A stretch of DNA of 39,430 bases from Levilactobacillus cerevisiae (GTDB lineage: Bacteria; Bacillota; Bacilli; Lactobacillales; Lactobacillaceae), in contig NZ_RHNN01000032.1 of NCBI RefSeq assembly GCF_003946245.1, forward strand, positions 1-39,430. The letters run 5' to 3'. Below are positions 1-8,928 of this stretch, piece after piece; the stretch's first letter is position 1; each line of letters begins with the position of its first letter. The notes under the pieces are model-generated. The model saw only the letters and a list, made by a program, of their open reading frames with translations, did not search any database and was not told the DNA's origin. The position numbers and the translations under genes were made by a program.

Positions 1-734
1 ACCACCTGATCGTGCGGCTCAGTATTATAATACTGATACAGCCACCCAATAATCTCCACCTGCCCACCAACGGCCACATTAAAATCATCAGCGCTGACGT
101 CGGTGATCAAATGCTGAATGACGCCGTCGTGATAGTTTGGAGTGAACAATAACTCAGCATAATCGTTGGTTGTCTCGAATAAATAAGGGAGATTCTTGTT
201 CAACGCATTGGCTTGTTTGATGAATAGCATTTGGTACGCAGCATCCTGATCAGTCGGTTGTTCCGTATCTAAAGCCCGATTAATCAGTGTCTCTTCTGCG
301 GCTGAGAAGCCACCTAAGTCACTCGCAATATCCAGCGCGTGCACGATAATGTCGGGTTCATTCCGATTCTCTGTGCTCGACAAGACCCGTGTCCGGCTGG
401 GTAAATAGTCGTTCACTTCCATAAAACGAATGGCAATGATTCGGTTAAACCAAGTGTAGGCAACCTCTTCTACGAGATCGTGAAAGGCCGTGGCAAAATC
501 ATTCTTCTGCGCCCGTTGATTTAGCTCCGTCACTAATCGTTGGCGTTTGCTAATGTCCTTGCCCGTAATTCCATTCTGATCATCCTTATAGTATTCAATT
601 TCCGATGTCGAGATAGCCAGCTTGTCCGCTATGCCCTTTTCAGAAATCCCTAAGGAATCAGCCTTCAGCTTAATGCTTTCAATGAGTGAACGGCGTGCTT
701 CAATCGCAAATTTCTTGATTGCTGTTTTATCCAT
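1..734 (-). CDS. pglX: BREX-1 adenine-specific DNA methyltransferase PglX, N-terminal part (cut by window edge)
   Basis: The frame is open from an ATG at 732-734 to the window start, giving about 244 residues; the rest of the gene lies outside. The visible part begins MDKTAIKKFAIEARRSLIES and contains NRIIAIRFMEVNDYLPSRTRV and DNFVA-like stretches typical of the N-terminal region of BREX type 1 PglX. In known BREX systems PglX methylates adenine in a non-palindromic site to mark host DNA. The catalytic NPPY motif would lie beyond the edge and cannot be checked. It starts 32 nt after the brxC stop, with an AGGAAGAG-like ribosome site, so it is very likely the fourth gene of the brxABC-pglX operon. 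Family assignment rests on this N-terminal similarity plus context, which together are strong. Confidence 0.9.
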   Translation of the reverse strand, partial: MDKTAIKKFAIEARRSLIESIKLKADSLGISEKGIADKLAISTSEIEYYKDDQNGITGKDISKRQRLVTELNQRAQKNDFATAFHDLVEEVAYTWFNRIIAIRFMEVNDYLPSRTRVLSSTENRNEPDIIVHALDIASDLGGFSAAEETLINRALDTEQPTDQDAAYQMLFIKQANALNKNLPYLFETTNDYAELLFTPNYHDGVIQHLITDVSADDFNVAVGGQVEIIGWLYQYYNTEPHDQV

Positions 735-766
735 AGTCTCTTCCTTCACTCTGTCTAAATTTCCAA

Positions 767-3700
767 TTACAATTTAAAGTTGATCGGCCCGTTTGCCGCT
801 AACTGCCGCGCAAGCGCCTGACGTAGCCCCTCAATCTGAGCATCTAAGTCAGTTGTATCATGCAGCTCCCAGGATTGATTAATCCCTAAGGCCATGGCCT
901 TAACAGTTCGTGGTTCTTTCACACGCTTATCTACGACCTTATCAGGGGTTACTGTATCAGTATCATCGTCCCCCGTTGAATTGCTGCCATCTGAACCAGT
1001 TTTTGGGGCCGGTGTGACAACATCTGGTTTAATCTCTGGTTTGGGCTTCCGTTCCGCCAACACCTGATCCATCTTGTGGACCAATCGTACCCGGACTGCC
1101 GTCGCCTGTTGTGGAATGATAAACAGGTCATTCAAAGTCGTCGCCTCACGGGCATCATCCAGCAACCCTTCAAAGTCTTGCCGAATCCTGTCACCAAACT
1201 CCGGCGTCAAATGCTCATCTTCACAATAGGCTTCGGTAGCCGCTTGTTCGTTCTGAATATCTTGTTGTGCCCGGCCTAACCCGGCGTCAAACTCCGCATT
1301 AAATGCGACTTGGAACTCCTGAACTAGGTCCTTCAGGTTCTTAATATTCCCCTGTGGCCGCTTCTTCATCAAACTATCAATCTGACTGATTAACGTCTTA
1401 ACGGCCGTTCCAGTGACAAATCTTTGCGAACGGTCATACACCACTTGTTGGGTGTGGCCCGATTTCCAGATTTCCTGTTGGGTGTCGCTTTGATAAAATT
1501 CGTTGATTCCGCCGTCATCCATATCATCGTGCCAATCTAGCAGGTCATCTCGCTTTTGGCTCACCAAATCATAGAACCGGTCGGTATCTTTTTGTGCCAA
1601 TAATTGTTTCATCAGATCACGACCCGTACGCAGGACGTCTTGCCCGGGATAGTAATCTGGCTTCTGCAAGTAAACATCCAAGGCCTTACGTGCGTTGTCC
1701 AGGCTGGCTTGCAGTTCATGCATCATCGTGTCGTCTTCATTATCACTAAAGGTTTGCTTGCTAAAGAGTTCTAGTGCCACCTCGCGAAGGTCCTTCTTCT
1801 TGTCTTCGCTAACGGCCTGCCGCGGTTCCATTTGTACGGCATCCAGGTACTGCCGTTTCAAGAAGTACTTCGCGATTTCGTTGGCTGGCTGTCCTGACTG
1901 CAAACTTAGCGCTTCACCGTTCACGTAAACTTTTAGCTTAGCATCAGCGAAAAGTTTGGCGACCAACCATTTCGTATCAATCTCCCGATACCCATACGGA
2001 ATTTTGTTGAAACGCTCTAAGACAGACTTAAACGATACCTTGTTGTGCCCGGTATGATCACGAATAATCCGCTCCAGAACTGCCTGAAGGGCCCGTTCGT
2101 TTTCAGTCGTCTTGACCAACTCATCGGTGTCCTTAAACAGCGCCACCACGTCACTATCCTGTTTGACCACGTCGATGTAACTCAGGTTACGATAAATTTC
2201 ATCGATCAACTGTTCCTCGGCCTGCGCCAAACTGGTAAAGAAGTCTTTCTTACCCGCATCGATTCGATCGCCTTGAACGTAAATATTAGCCTGCTGCAAA
2301 GCTTCCAATAACTCATCAATAACTTGCTTATTCAGTGCGTGCAATTCCGTCTTCTTAACGTCAATGATTCGCTGCGACCGGGCATCTTGCGCCTGTTCCT
2401 GCGGGCTCAAAATGAATTGCTGCATCCGTAAAGCTTGCTGCTGATCATCCACGTACTGCGACTCACCTGGCAAATCAATAATAATTTGCGGCTGTTCTGG
2501 TGAAGTCGATTGTCGCCGCAGTTCACTGTCCGCTCGATTATCCTCATTCATTGCCGTAACAATTTTCAAATTAATATCCTGCATCGACTTACCAACTGGC
2601 CGATCATCCACCCATGCATTGAAGACGAACGTATATTGTTGCTTTAACTTGGGATACGTGTACCGCCGTGAAATGCCCTCGGAACTAAAAAGGTACTCCC
2701 CAATTGCTTGCGAAACGGCTCCAGAGTCTACCCCTTGGCGCTGAATTTGCTTGCTAATATCCTGTTCGGCGTCCGTTAAGAACTCGTACCCTTTACTGGT
2801 CTTCTCCACAATATTTTGCTCTTGCAGAACTTGTAAGGCCGCTTTAACCTTTGCTTCCAATTCGATCCGATCCGCATCAATTGAATCAATCATCAAGGTC
2901 ACCAGATTGTTCAGTGTTCCGTCAAAGTCTTGGACGTATTTAATCATAAATAACGTTTCCAGCACCTGAACGGCAAATGGATTGTCTTCCCCACTAGGAT
3001 TGATCAGCTCATTATTCTGAGCCCGTTGAATGACAATCATATGCGTGTGATCCAAGAAGCGGCTCAGTCCCTGGAAGAAGATGCTAAATGGCACCAAGGC
3101 CCGCGTATCTTCGTTTTCTACCCGCTGAGCAGACTCCTGGAACACTGCCAGCATTGACCGTTCACCATTGGCCAAATGCTTACCATCTGACCCATTTTCC
3201 CGGATAGCCGTCAGTGTGTCTTGCAGTAAAACCACCTGGTACGGGACAAAGGGATAGAGGTCGGCAAACATTTTTGCGTTATCATACCGCTTCCGTTCTT
3301 CTTTACCGTCAAAGCTGATTAAGTTATTAATGACGTGTTGATTCTCATCAAAGGTCGTCTCCAACAACTGCTCACTTGGGGCGGTCTTGGACAGCAACCG
3401 TTTCTGAATAACCTCGTCAACGTTGGCCGAAGACATGGCAATCCGCGTGTTGAACCGACCTTGAATCTTGGAGAAATCTTGGCCGTTAATGTTCTTGGTG
3501 ACCTTATCAATCGCCTGTTGGCTGGTCACAATCACCCACGCTTTTCCGTGCGTGTAAGTTCCCAAATCCTCGACAATACTCTGCAGGTTAAGCATCCGTT
3601 GTTGACTAGAGCCAATGTACTGGCCAACTTCATCAACCAGGAATGCCATATGATAGTTTTCACCCTGGGCTTCAATATGCTGATTCACCAGTTTGGCAAA

Positions 3701-4429
3701 GCCCTCCACACTGACTGGATATTCTTTTTTGAGCTGGTCAATGAAGCCATCGGCATCTGCCTCGGACATGAAGTTAATGCCCACCAGCGTATCCCGGATG
3801 GTACCTTTTAAGAAGGCATAGGCGTTCCGTGCGTCGAGCCAGTCGCGGTTTTGACGATCCAATTCCTTGAACTTGGCTTGGAACTCGGCATATTTTCCCT
3901 GAGCAATCAAATCGCGTTCCAGGTCGGCAATCCAAAAGTCAGCGCCAAATAATCTCAATTGCTCGTTAAAGACTTGCAGAAAGACGTTGAGAATCGCATC
4001 TTTCTCCGACTTATTGCCATTCTTCGCTTTAGAATCAATGTTAAACAGCATGACTTCATTAGGTACTGATGCTGCCAATTTCATGTTGGCTAAAGTCGCT
4101 TGGTCGTGTACCTTGGCATCATCCACAAAGTAGTCCAAAGCCGTCTTCCCAGCAACCTCCCGATTTTCCAAAAGGTAAGCTAAAATCTTCAAGAAGTGAG
4201 ACTTCCCGGAACCGAAGAATCCAGAGATCCAGACACCCATGTTGGTAGTATCATGCTGAATGCCTTCTGCGTATGCCGCAAAGAAATCTTTGAAGTGGCC
4301 GTCGAGTTCCTTGGTCACTACGTATTCTTCCAGTTCCTGTTTAACGTTGGCGTCTTGCTCGTCGCCAATCGTAATCACACCTTTAATACTTCGATCAATG
4401 GATTTTGCAAAAATATCTTTAATCTTCAT
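767..4429 (-). CDS. brxC: BREX-1 ATPase BrxC (PglY-like)
   Basis: The 1220-residue product matches the usual length of BrxC. A P-loop, GFFGSGKS, sits at residues 70-77, preceded by the family-typical MGVWISG, and a Walker B-like FLVDEVGQY lies near 263-271, followed by an arginine-rich AAA-like region. The C-terminal third is charged and probably coiled, ending in a low-complexity acidic/Thr-Gly-Asp linker near 1140-1170. In studied BREX systems BrxC is an essential cytoplasmic ATPase of the complex that blocks phage DNA replication and supports methylation. A GGAG ribosome site lies 7 nt before the ATG, and the gene begins 12 nt after brxB ends. Frame and length appear intact with no missing motif. 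Confidence 0.95.
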   Translation of the reverse strand: MKIKDIFAKSIDRSIKGVITIGDEQDANVKQELEEYVVTKELDGHFKDFFAAYAEGIQHDTTNMGVWISGFFGSGKSHFLKILAYLLENREVAGKTALDYFVDDAKVHDQATLANMKLAASVPNEVMLFNIDSKAKNGNKSEKDAILNVFLQVFNEQLRLFGADFWIADLERDLIAQGKYAEFQAKFKELDRQNRDWLDARNAYAFLKGTIRDTLVGINFMSEADADGFIDQLKKEYPVSVEGFAKLVNQHIEAQGENYHMAFLVDEVGQYIGSSQQRMLNLQSIVEDLGTYTHGKAWVIVTSQQAIDKVTKNINGQDFSKIQGRFNTRIAMSSANVDEVIQKRLLSKTAPSEQLLETTFDENQHVINNLISFDGKEERKRYDNAKMFADLYPFVPYQVVLLQDTLTAIRENGSDGKHLANGERSMLAVFQESAQRVENEDTRALVPFSIFFQGLSRFLDHTHMIVIQRAQNNELINPSGEDNPFAVQVLETLFMIKYVQDFDGTLNNLVTLMIDSIDADRIELEAKVKAALQVLQEQNIVEKTSKGYEFLTDAEQDISKQIQRQGVDSGAVSQAIGEYLFSSEGISRRYTYPKLKQQYTFVFNAWVDDRPVGKSMQDINLKIVTAMNEDNRADSELRRQSTSPEQPQIIIDLPGESQYVDDQQQALRMQQFILSPQEQAQDARSQRIIDVKKTELHALNKQVIDELLEALQQANIYVQGDRIDAGKKDFFTSLAQAEEQLIDEIYRNLSYIDVVKQDSDVVALFKDTDELVKTTENERALQAVLERIIRDHTGHNKVSFKSVLERFNKIPYGYREIDTKWLVAKLFADAKLKVYVNGEALSLQSGQPANEIAKYFLKRQYLDAVQMEPRQAVSEDKKKDLREVALELFSKQTFSDNEDDTMMHELQASLDNARKALDVYLQKPDYYPGQDVLRTGRDLMKQLLAQKDTDRFYDLVSQKRDDLLDWHDDMDDGGINEFYQSDTQQEIWKSGHTQQVVYDRSQRFVTGTAVKTLISQIDSLMKKRPQGNIKNLKDLVQEFQVAFNAEFDAGLGRAQQDIQNEQAATEAYCEDEHLTPEFGDRIRQDFEGLLDDAREATTLNDLFIIPQQATAVRVRLVHKMDQVLAERKPKPEIKPDVVTPAPKTGSDGSNSTGDDDTDTVTPDKVVDKRVKEPRTVKAMALGINQSWELHDTTDLDAQIEGLRQALARQLAANGPINFKL

Positions 4430-4441
4430 CGCGGTTCTCCC

Positions 4442-5020
4442 CTAGTTGATTTGAAATGCTCGGTAGTAGTTATCCTCTTTGGATTCTCCAAACATACTGA
4501 GACTTATACTGTCATAGATCCCCGGATAGAAAAATATCACCGGAACGTTGTTAATGACTTGATGCATCGTATTCAAGACTTTATGCGCACGAATCAGTGG
4601 GAAAATCTCCCCAACCCCTGTGACGAACACAATCACCGGTTCTTCGGGCAGATGCTGCTGCATGTATTGCACAAACATATTTTCCGAGCTAGTCATGTCC
4701 AAGGCGTTATTCAACTGCTCAATCAGATAATCGATGCCATCGCTGGCTTCCATCGCCAAAGCATCTTCCTTGATGCCCAAGTCATCCAGTAACTGCCAAA
4801 TGATTTGGTACAGGTTGAATTCCACAATGTCCATACCAACCGTTTCGCGATTCAACTGCTGACGCATGTTGCTGACCTCTTCCGTGACTAACGGTTGATC
4901 CTGAGGCGCGTAAGCTAAAATATAATACGAGACTTCATTCGACAATCCCCGACTCTGTTGAAAGTCTGGATCGGCTATCTTTTCTCGCAAGTGTTTGAGT
5001 TTTTCTACTGTTTTTGTCAT
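4442..5020 (-). CDS. brxB: BREX-1 protein BrxB (DUF1788)
   Basis: This 192-residue protein has the length and sequence character of the DUF1788 family: KHLREKIADPDFQQSRGLSNEVSYYILAY at the N terminus and VIVFVTGVGEIFPLIRAHKVLN near residues 128-150, then PVIFFYPGIYDSISLSMFG. BrxB is a conserved BREX component whose biochemical role is not settled; it is needed for defence in type 1 systems. Its ATG is 1 nt beyond the brxA stop codon and its ribosome site (AGGGAGAT) lies inside the end of brxA, so the two are translationally coupled. brxC follows 12 nt later. No signal peptide or membrane segment is present, so it is cytoplasmic. Confidence 0.94.
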   Translation of the reverse strand: MTKTVEKLKHLREKIADPDFQQSRGLSNEVSYYILAYAPQDQPLVTEEVSNMRQQLNRETVGMDIVEFNLYQIIWQLLDDLGIKEDALAMEASDGIDYLIEQLNNALDMTSSENMFVQYMQQHLPEEPVIVFVTGVGEIFPLIRAHKVLNTMHQVINNVPVIFFYPGIYDSISLSMFGESKEDNYYRAFQIN

Positions 5021-5021
5021 G

Positions 5022-5615
5022 CTATCTCCCTAAAAATACGGCTAACTGTCGGGTCAAGCCTTTGGTATGTAAGAGAACTTCTAATCTCGTATCCAACAGT
5101 GGTCGTTTAACCTGATCATAGTCACTCTGATCCTCGAGTAAACCTGCTTCTCGTAAAAATGTCTTGTAAGTACCGGCCAGCCGGCGAACTGTCGGTTCCG
5201 TCCAGGACGCCACCTTGGGATTTTCAACTTGCTTCTGGTTAAAGAACGCTTCAACTTCGTAACTGTAAAGCTTGGCATCCCCCAAAAGCAATTCACTCCG
5301 GTAGACCTCATACATAAATTCATCAAATAATGGATCCAATTGCAAACTGGTGGACAGGTTCACTAGCTTCTGATTGGCGAGATCAAGTGACGGAAAGAGG
5401 TCGAAATAGTCTTCATCCAAAACGCTAACCCGTCGCTTCAAAGTCTGTGCCAATCGAATTGCTCGTGCCGTTGATTGTTGCTGAAAACAATTATCTTCGA
5501 CAGCTAAATACCGAATATCATCGTCGTCATTTCCCTGTTCCCGTAATTCCAAGTATTGTGAGAATTCGTTGAACCAAAATGAATGTGAAACCATTGACGC
5601 ACTGTATTGTGGCAT
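5022..5615 (-). CDS. brxA: BREX-1 protein BrxA (DUF1819)
   Basis: The first gene of the BREX operon encodes 197 residues, beginning MPQYSASMVSHSFWFNEFSQYLELREQGNDDDDIRYLAVEDNCF in pieces typical of DUF1819, with the conserved RRLAGTYKTFLREAGLLE segment near residues 145-163. Known BrxA proteins are small DNA-binding proteins related to RNA-polymerase-binding NusB folds and are dispensable for methylation in some systems. The ATG is preceded by GGGAGGA at a suitable distance. A TATAAT hexamer about 50 bp upstream is the likely operon promoter. There is no WYL-type brxR gene directly ahead of it; the carrier gene brnQ is the upstream neighbour. Confidence 0.94.
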   Translation of the reverse strand: MPQYSASMVSHSFWFNEFSQYLELREQGNDDDDIRYLAVEDNCFQQQSTARAIRLAQTLKRRVSVLDEDYFDLFPSLDLANQKLVNLSTSLQLDPLFDEFMYEVYRSELLLGDAKLYSYEVEAFFNQKQVENPKVASWTEPTVRRLAGTYKTFLREAGLLEDQSDYDQVKRPLLDTRLEVLLHTKGLTRQLAVFLGR

Positions 5616-5663
5616 CGACTAGTTCCTCCCATCGTCACCGTTTCTACTGAAATTTCTTTCCTA

Positions 5664-5693
5664 ATTATATAAGATTAATGGCCTGGGTGCGAC
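5664..5693 (-). promoter_or_regulatory. Probable promoter of the BREX operon
   Basis: A perfect TATAAT lies at 5664-5669 on the minus strand, about 50 bp before the brxA start. No good -35 hexamer sits at 16-18 bp (closest GTCGCA at 5688-5693), which suggests low basal activity or an activator. The call rests on the -10 match and its position in the only gap ahead of brxA. Confidence 0.5.
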
Positions 5694-5826
5694 ACTTCCG
5701 AGAAATTAATGAACATTCCCGGACAATTTAGGGAAAAAGATAGCTATTATAACAAAATCAATCATCCACCAGCGCTATCATGTCTCTCCATACTACCGAA
5801 TACGGTTGCGAAACGTCACGCCAAAC

Positions 5827-5856
5827 AAAAAATTCCCACCACTCCCGGCAGGAATT
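5827..5856 (-). terminator. Probable terminator after brnQ
   Basis: On the minus strand AATTCC and GGAATT arms flank a 14-nt loop and are followed by a run of T, 22 nt after the brnQ stop. The stem is short, so strength is uncertain, but it would separate brnQ from the BREX operon. Confidence 0.5.
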
Positions 5857-5877
5857 CCTTCAAAAATTGCGTCTCAG

Positions 5878-7266
5878 TTAAAATCGTTCCCGCTCCGGCA
5901 ACGTCCCACGTTGACCGGCGAGCCGCAGATGGCTCCAGATTAAGCTCAGGAAGAAGCCAATCAGCGTTGGCACCAGCCAGCCTAATCCCATGCTGGCAAA
6001 GGGGATGAATTGGTGGTACAGACTCAGTGCCGCTTGAATCGGCGCCAGGTTGGTAATCATTGCCGGCGCACTATTTAGCATGTCCAAAATTGCCGGTAAG
6101 ACCGTGAAGGCAATCGTTACCTTGTACACTAGCCCCGCGTACGGCCGCTTGGACACCGTCAGGGACAGCAGGATCAGCGCCAACGCCAACGGGTACATCA
6201 ACATCAGGACCGGCAACGACCAGCTGATAATCGTGTTCAAGCCCGCGTTGGCAACCAGGAAGGACAAGCTGGTCGTAACCCGCAGCCACGTCCGGTAGCT
6301 AACTCTGGGAAACAGCTTGTGAAAGTCCTGTGCAAACGAGGAGACCAGCCCAATCGCCGTGGTCAACACCCCAAGCGTGACCAACGCGCCCAGCAACAGA
6401 GTTCCCACGCTACTGAAATAGTGGCCGACGATTTGGGATAGCGCCACGCCCCCATTTGCCGATAGCTTTAGCTCACTCATGCTCAAGGCGCCCAGTAGGA
6501 CCAGGCCAAAGTAGATGACGACTTCCAACGAAATGCTGATGACACCGGCCTTCGCGGTTAATTTGGTCAGCTCCCGACCCTCATAGCCGAGGCCGCGAAT
6601 CGCGTGAATCAAGGTGACGCTCAACGCCAATAAAGCCACGGCATCCAACGTGTTGTACCCCTCCAGCATCCCACCAATCGTGGCGTTCGCCTGGTAGGTC
6701 GCCGTGGGGGTCTGGGTCAAGCTGCCCATTGGCTTGAGAAAGGCCACCAGGAAGACGACGGCCAGCAGTGCCAGAAAGCCGGCGTTCAGGTACTTGCCCA
6801 CAATTTTCAACAGCGCACTCTGGTGCATCGCGGCCACGTAGGTGAGGGCAAAGAACAGGCCCGTGAACAGCAACATGCCCACCGTCGAGAAACTCTTAGG
6901 GATAAAGGGTTGCGCGGCCATTTCATAAGCCGTGGCGGCCGTCCGGGGCGTTGCGAAGAACGGGCCGATGGTCAAATGAACCAGGATCAAGAAGACCGCG
7001 GCGTACCGTTTACCCACGGGACGGGCCAGGTCGAGTAGGCCATCACTCTTCGTGACCACGACCGCCATGATGGCTAGCAGCGGAAACAGCGAGCCAGAAA
7101 TGGCAAAGCCCAGCGCCGCCATGAACCAGTTTGACCCCGCCATCTGGCCCAAGTGAACGGGAAAAATCAGGTTGCCGGACCCAAAGAACATGCCGAAGAT
7201 CAAGGAACTGACGACTAGTAATTGCCCCCAACTTTGTTTCGGTGTTGCTTGTGTATTTTCCATCAT
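5878..7266 (-). CDS. brnQ: Branched-chain amino acid:cation symporter (BrnQ/LIVCS family)
   Basis: The product has about 460 residues, almost entirely hydrophobic, with roughly twelve membrane segments. The N-terminal FGMFFGSGNLIFPVHLGQMAGSNW is the signature of the LIVCS family, which imports leucine, isoleucine and valine with Na+ or H+. The start is ATG at 7264-7266, or the adjacent ATG at 7261-7263; both follow GGAGGA, whereas the longer TTG start has a cramped ribosome site. A T-box leader with an intrinsic terminator precedes it, so expression is expected to rise when a branched-chain tRNA is uncharged. It sits alone between the BREX operon and a divergent hexosaminidase gene. Confidence 0.93.
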   Translation of the reverse strand: MMENTQATPKQSWGQLLVVSSLIFGMFFGSGNLIFPVHLGQMAGSNWFMAALGFAISGSLFPLLAIMAVVVTKSDGLLDLARPVGKRYAAVFLILVHLTIGPFFATPRTAATAYEMAAQPFIPKSFSTVGMLLFTGLFFALTYVAAMHQSALLKIVGKYLNAGFLALLAVVFLVAFLKPMGSLTQTPTATYQANATIGGMLEGYNTLDAVALLALSVTLIHAIRGLGYEGRELTKLTAKAGVISISLEVVIYFGLVLLGALSMSELKLSANGGVALSQIVGHYFSSVGTLLLGALVTLGVLTTAIGLVSSFAQDFHKLFPRVSYRTWLRVTTSLSFLVANAGLNTIISWSLPVLMLMYPLALALILLSLTVSKRPYAGLVYKVTIAFTVLPAILDMLNSAPAMITNLAPIQAALSLYHQFIPFASMGLGWLVPTLIGFFLSLIWSHLRLAGQRGTLPERERF

Positions 7267-7302
7267 CAATTCCTCCAGTTCTTATTTTTTACCCGCAAAC
7301 GC

Positions 7303-7559
7303 CAAAAGAGCCCTTCTCCCACTACGGGAAAAGGGCTCTACAAGTAGAACGGTACCACCTTTTTGTGACGGCCGCGGCCACCACACTCATCACGGACGAA
7401 CATCCGCTAGCCAAATAATGGTGGCCACCACGATGGCCTTCTCAACCACCGAACTCAGAATTAACCTTCACGAACCCCTGGCGGTCACTTTCCACTTCAC
7501 GTGACTCCCTAGGCACCAACGGATTCGCTACTACTTTCTTCAACGTTTTATAAGTATTG
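7303..7559 (-). ncRNA. T-box riboswitch leader of brnQ
   Basis: The minus-strand leader has the T-box core AGGTGGTACCGTTC at 7348-7361, including the UGGU that pairs with an uncharged tRNA end (discriminator A). The competing terminator stem AGAGCCC/GGGCTCT at 7303-7339 ends in a T run. A stem I candidate holds AGTAGTA on the 5' side and GTGAAGGTTAATTC on the 3' side of the specifier loop, around 7458-7471. The specifier is either GTT (Val, 7463-7465) or GGT (Gly, one base earlier); Val fits the transporter. No Ile or Leu codon is evident at that position. Confidence 0.88.
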
Positions 7560-7565
7560 TGATGT

Positions 7566-7594
7566 ATTATAGGCCGATGAATATGAGAATGCAA
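7566..7594 (-). promoter_or_regulatory. Promoter of the brnQ T-box transcript
   Basis: TTGCAT at 7589-7594 and TATAAT at 7566-7571 on the minus strand are separated by 17 bp and lie just ahead of the T-box leader. Both hexamers are close to the sigma-A consensus. Confidence 0.75.
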
Positions 7595-7729
7595 TGGGTA
7601 AATTAAAAATAAATGAGAGATATTTACTACGCGTCCCGCCCGCCACCTACCGGCTGTTTTCGTTGACAAAATTAGCGCGCACATTTCAAATTAACCCCAA
7701 CCAAATCTGACCATCCCCAAGCTATCTCG

Positions 7730-7759
7730 TTGACTAGAGTCCCCTCGAACCGCTATGCT
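7730..7759 (+). promoter_or_regulatory. Promoter of the GH20 gene
   Basis: TTGACT at 7730-7735 and TATGCT at 7754-7759 are 18 bp apart. Transcription would begin near 7766, which rules out the in-frame TTG at 7730 as translation start and supports the ATG at 7796. Confidence 0.65.
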
Positions 7760-7795
7760 GGGGACACTCAAAAAAATTACGCTGGGAGGCGCGCC

Positions 7796-8881
7796 ATGCA
7801 CCCGAAAAATCATTGGTTCCTGACCCTGTTCGTTGTCCTGCTCAGTACCGTTTTATTTATTACGCGTCCCGTCCCCGCCCACGCGGCGGTTGCGGCATCC
7901 ACGTTGCCTAATCAACAGGGCCTGCTGATTGACCTCGGCCGCAAGCCTATGACGGTGAACGCCGTCGAGCAGATTATTCAGGCCGCCGCCGATCAAAAAT
8001 TTAATTATGTCGTCCTCAATCTGAGTGACAATGAGCACCTGAGTTTTCAATCGAAATACCTGGGCAACAAGGCCACCAAGACCGTGCTCTCCCAGAAAGC
8101 GCTCAAACAATTGGTCAAATTTGCCAGCGCGCGCAACGTTCAGCTGGTGCCAGCCGTGGACGTGCCTTCGCACAGCGGCGCCATTTTACGCCAACTGAAG
8201 AAGTCGCATCCCAAGGTCTACCGGCAAGTTAAGCTCGATAGTCAGACGCTGGATTACACCAAGAAGTCCGCTGCCACGGTGGTGAAGGCCATTTATCAAG
8301 AACTTGATACCAGCTTCAAGGGCCAGCCCAAGCGCAATTTTCTCCTCGGCGCCGACGAAGTTCCCGGGACCGAGAAGATGTACCAGTCACTGACCCGTTT
8401 CATTAATCAGATTAACCAATTTCAAAATAAACGCGGCTTCACGACGGTCGTGTGGAACGATTCGCTGTTGAAGAGCCAGCTGAAGAAGCTCGACGCCAAC
8501 ATTGTGATCAATTACTGGTCACAGTCCGGCAACCGTTCCGGCGCGAAAGTTCTGGCCAGTCGCCGGGCCAAGCGCGTGTCCGTGCCCGACCTGTTAAAGG
8601 CCAAGCGCGGCATCGTCAACGCCAATAGCTACGCGACCTATTACCAATTCCAGTACATGGGCAACGCCGCCAACGACCAGTATTTCATTGACTACCTCCG
8701 CGATTCCTACCGGCCAACGCTGTTCAATGAAATCACTGCGGACGGCGTGAACAAGGATAAGACGTACGAGCCCGGCGTTAAAACGACCGGAACGCTGGTC
8801 AGCCTGTGGGGCCACGACGCGCAAAGCGTCAGTACGAAGACCATCACCGACTTTATCCACCGGTTGGAAGTACCGAAATAA
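7796..8881 (+). CDS. Secreted glycoside hydrolase family 20 (beta-N-acetylhexosaminidase-like) protein
   Basis: The ATG at 7796 follows GGGAGG. The 361-residue product begins with a clear signal peptide (hydrophobic residues 8-22, AxA-type site HAA near residue 31). The mature part is a single TIM-barrel-type GH20 domain: VDVPSHSGAI at 121-130 corresponds to the conserved D-x-P-G-H region, and GADE at 185-188 holds the catalytic Asp-Glu pair. GH20 enzymes remove terminal GlcNAc or GalNAc from glycans or peptidoglycan fragments by substrate-assisted catalysis. No cell-wall anchor, LysM or membrane tail is seen, so it is probably released or loosely wall-bound. Family call is firm; the substrate is not visible. 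Confidence 0.85.
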   Translation: MHPKNHWFLTLFVVLLSTVLFITRPVPAHAAVAASTLPNQQGLLIDLGRKPMTVNAVEQIIQAAADQKFNYVVLNLSDNEHLSFQSKYLGNKATKTVLSQKALKQLVKFASARNVQLVPAVDVPSHSGAILRQLKKSHPKVYRQVKLDSQTLDYTKKSAATVVKAIYQELDTSFKGQPKRNFLLGADEVPGTEKMYQSLTRFINQINQFQNKRGFTTVVWNDSLLKSQLKKLDANIVINYWSQSGNRSGAKVLASRRAKRVSVPDLLKAKRGIVNANSYATYYQFQYMGNAANDQYFIDYLRDSYRPTLFNEITADGVNKDKTYEPGVKTTGTLVSLWGHDAQSVSTKTITDFIHRLEVPK

Positions 8882-8928
8882 CGGCTGGTTAACGCGTTAG
8901 ATTGGCCTAACTGGCTCACCTGCGGCTT

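Larger units (their letters stand above)
7267..7795. other. Intergenic region between brnQ and the hexosaminidase gene
   Basis: This divergent gap of about 530 bases is filled on the brnQ side by the ribosome site, T-box leader and promoter, and on the other side by the hexosaminidase promoter (7730-7759). The stretch 7595-7729 shows nothing I can name. Confidence 0.7.

Noticed and set aside
3335..3811. 158-codon frame on the plus strand opposite brxC.
   Set aside because: It is a shadow of the BrxC frame with no ribosome site and no recognisable fold.
7730..7795. Longer GH20 frame starting at a TTG at 7730.
   Set aside because: It would begin within the -35 of the promoter and has no ribosome site; the ATG at 7796 has both.
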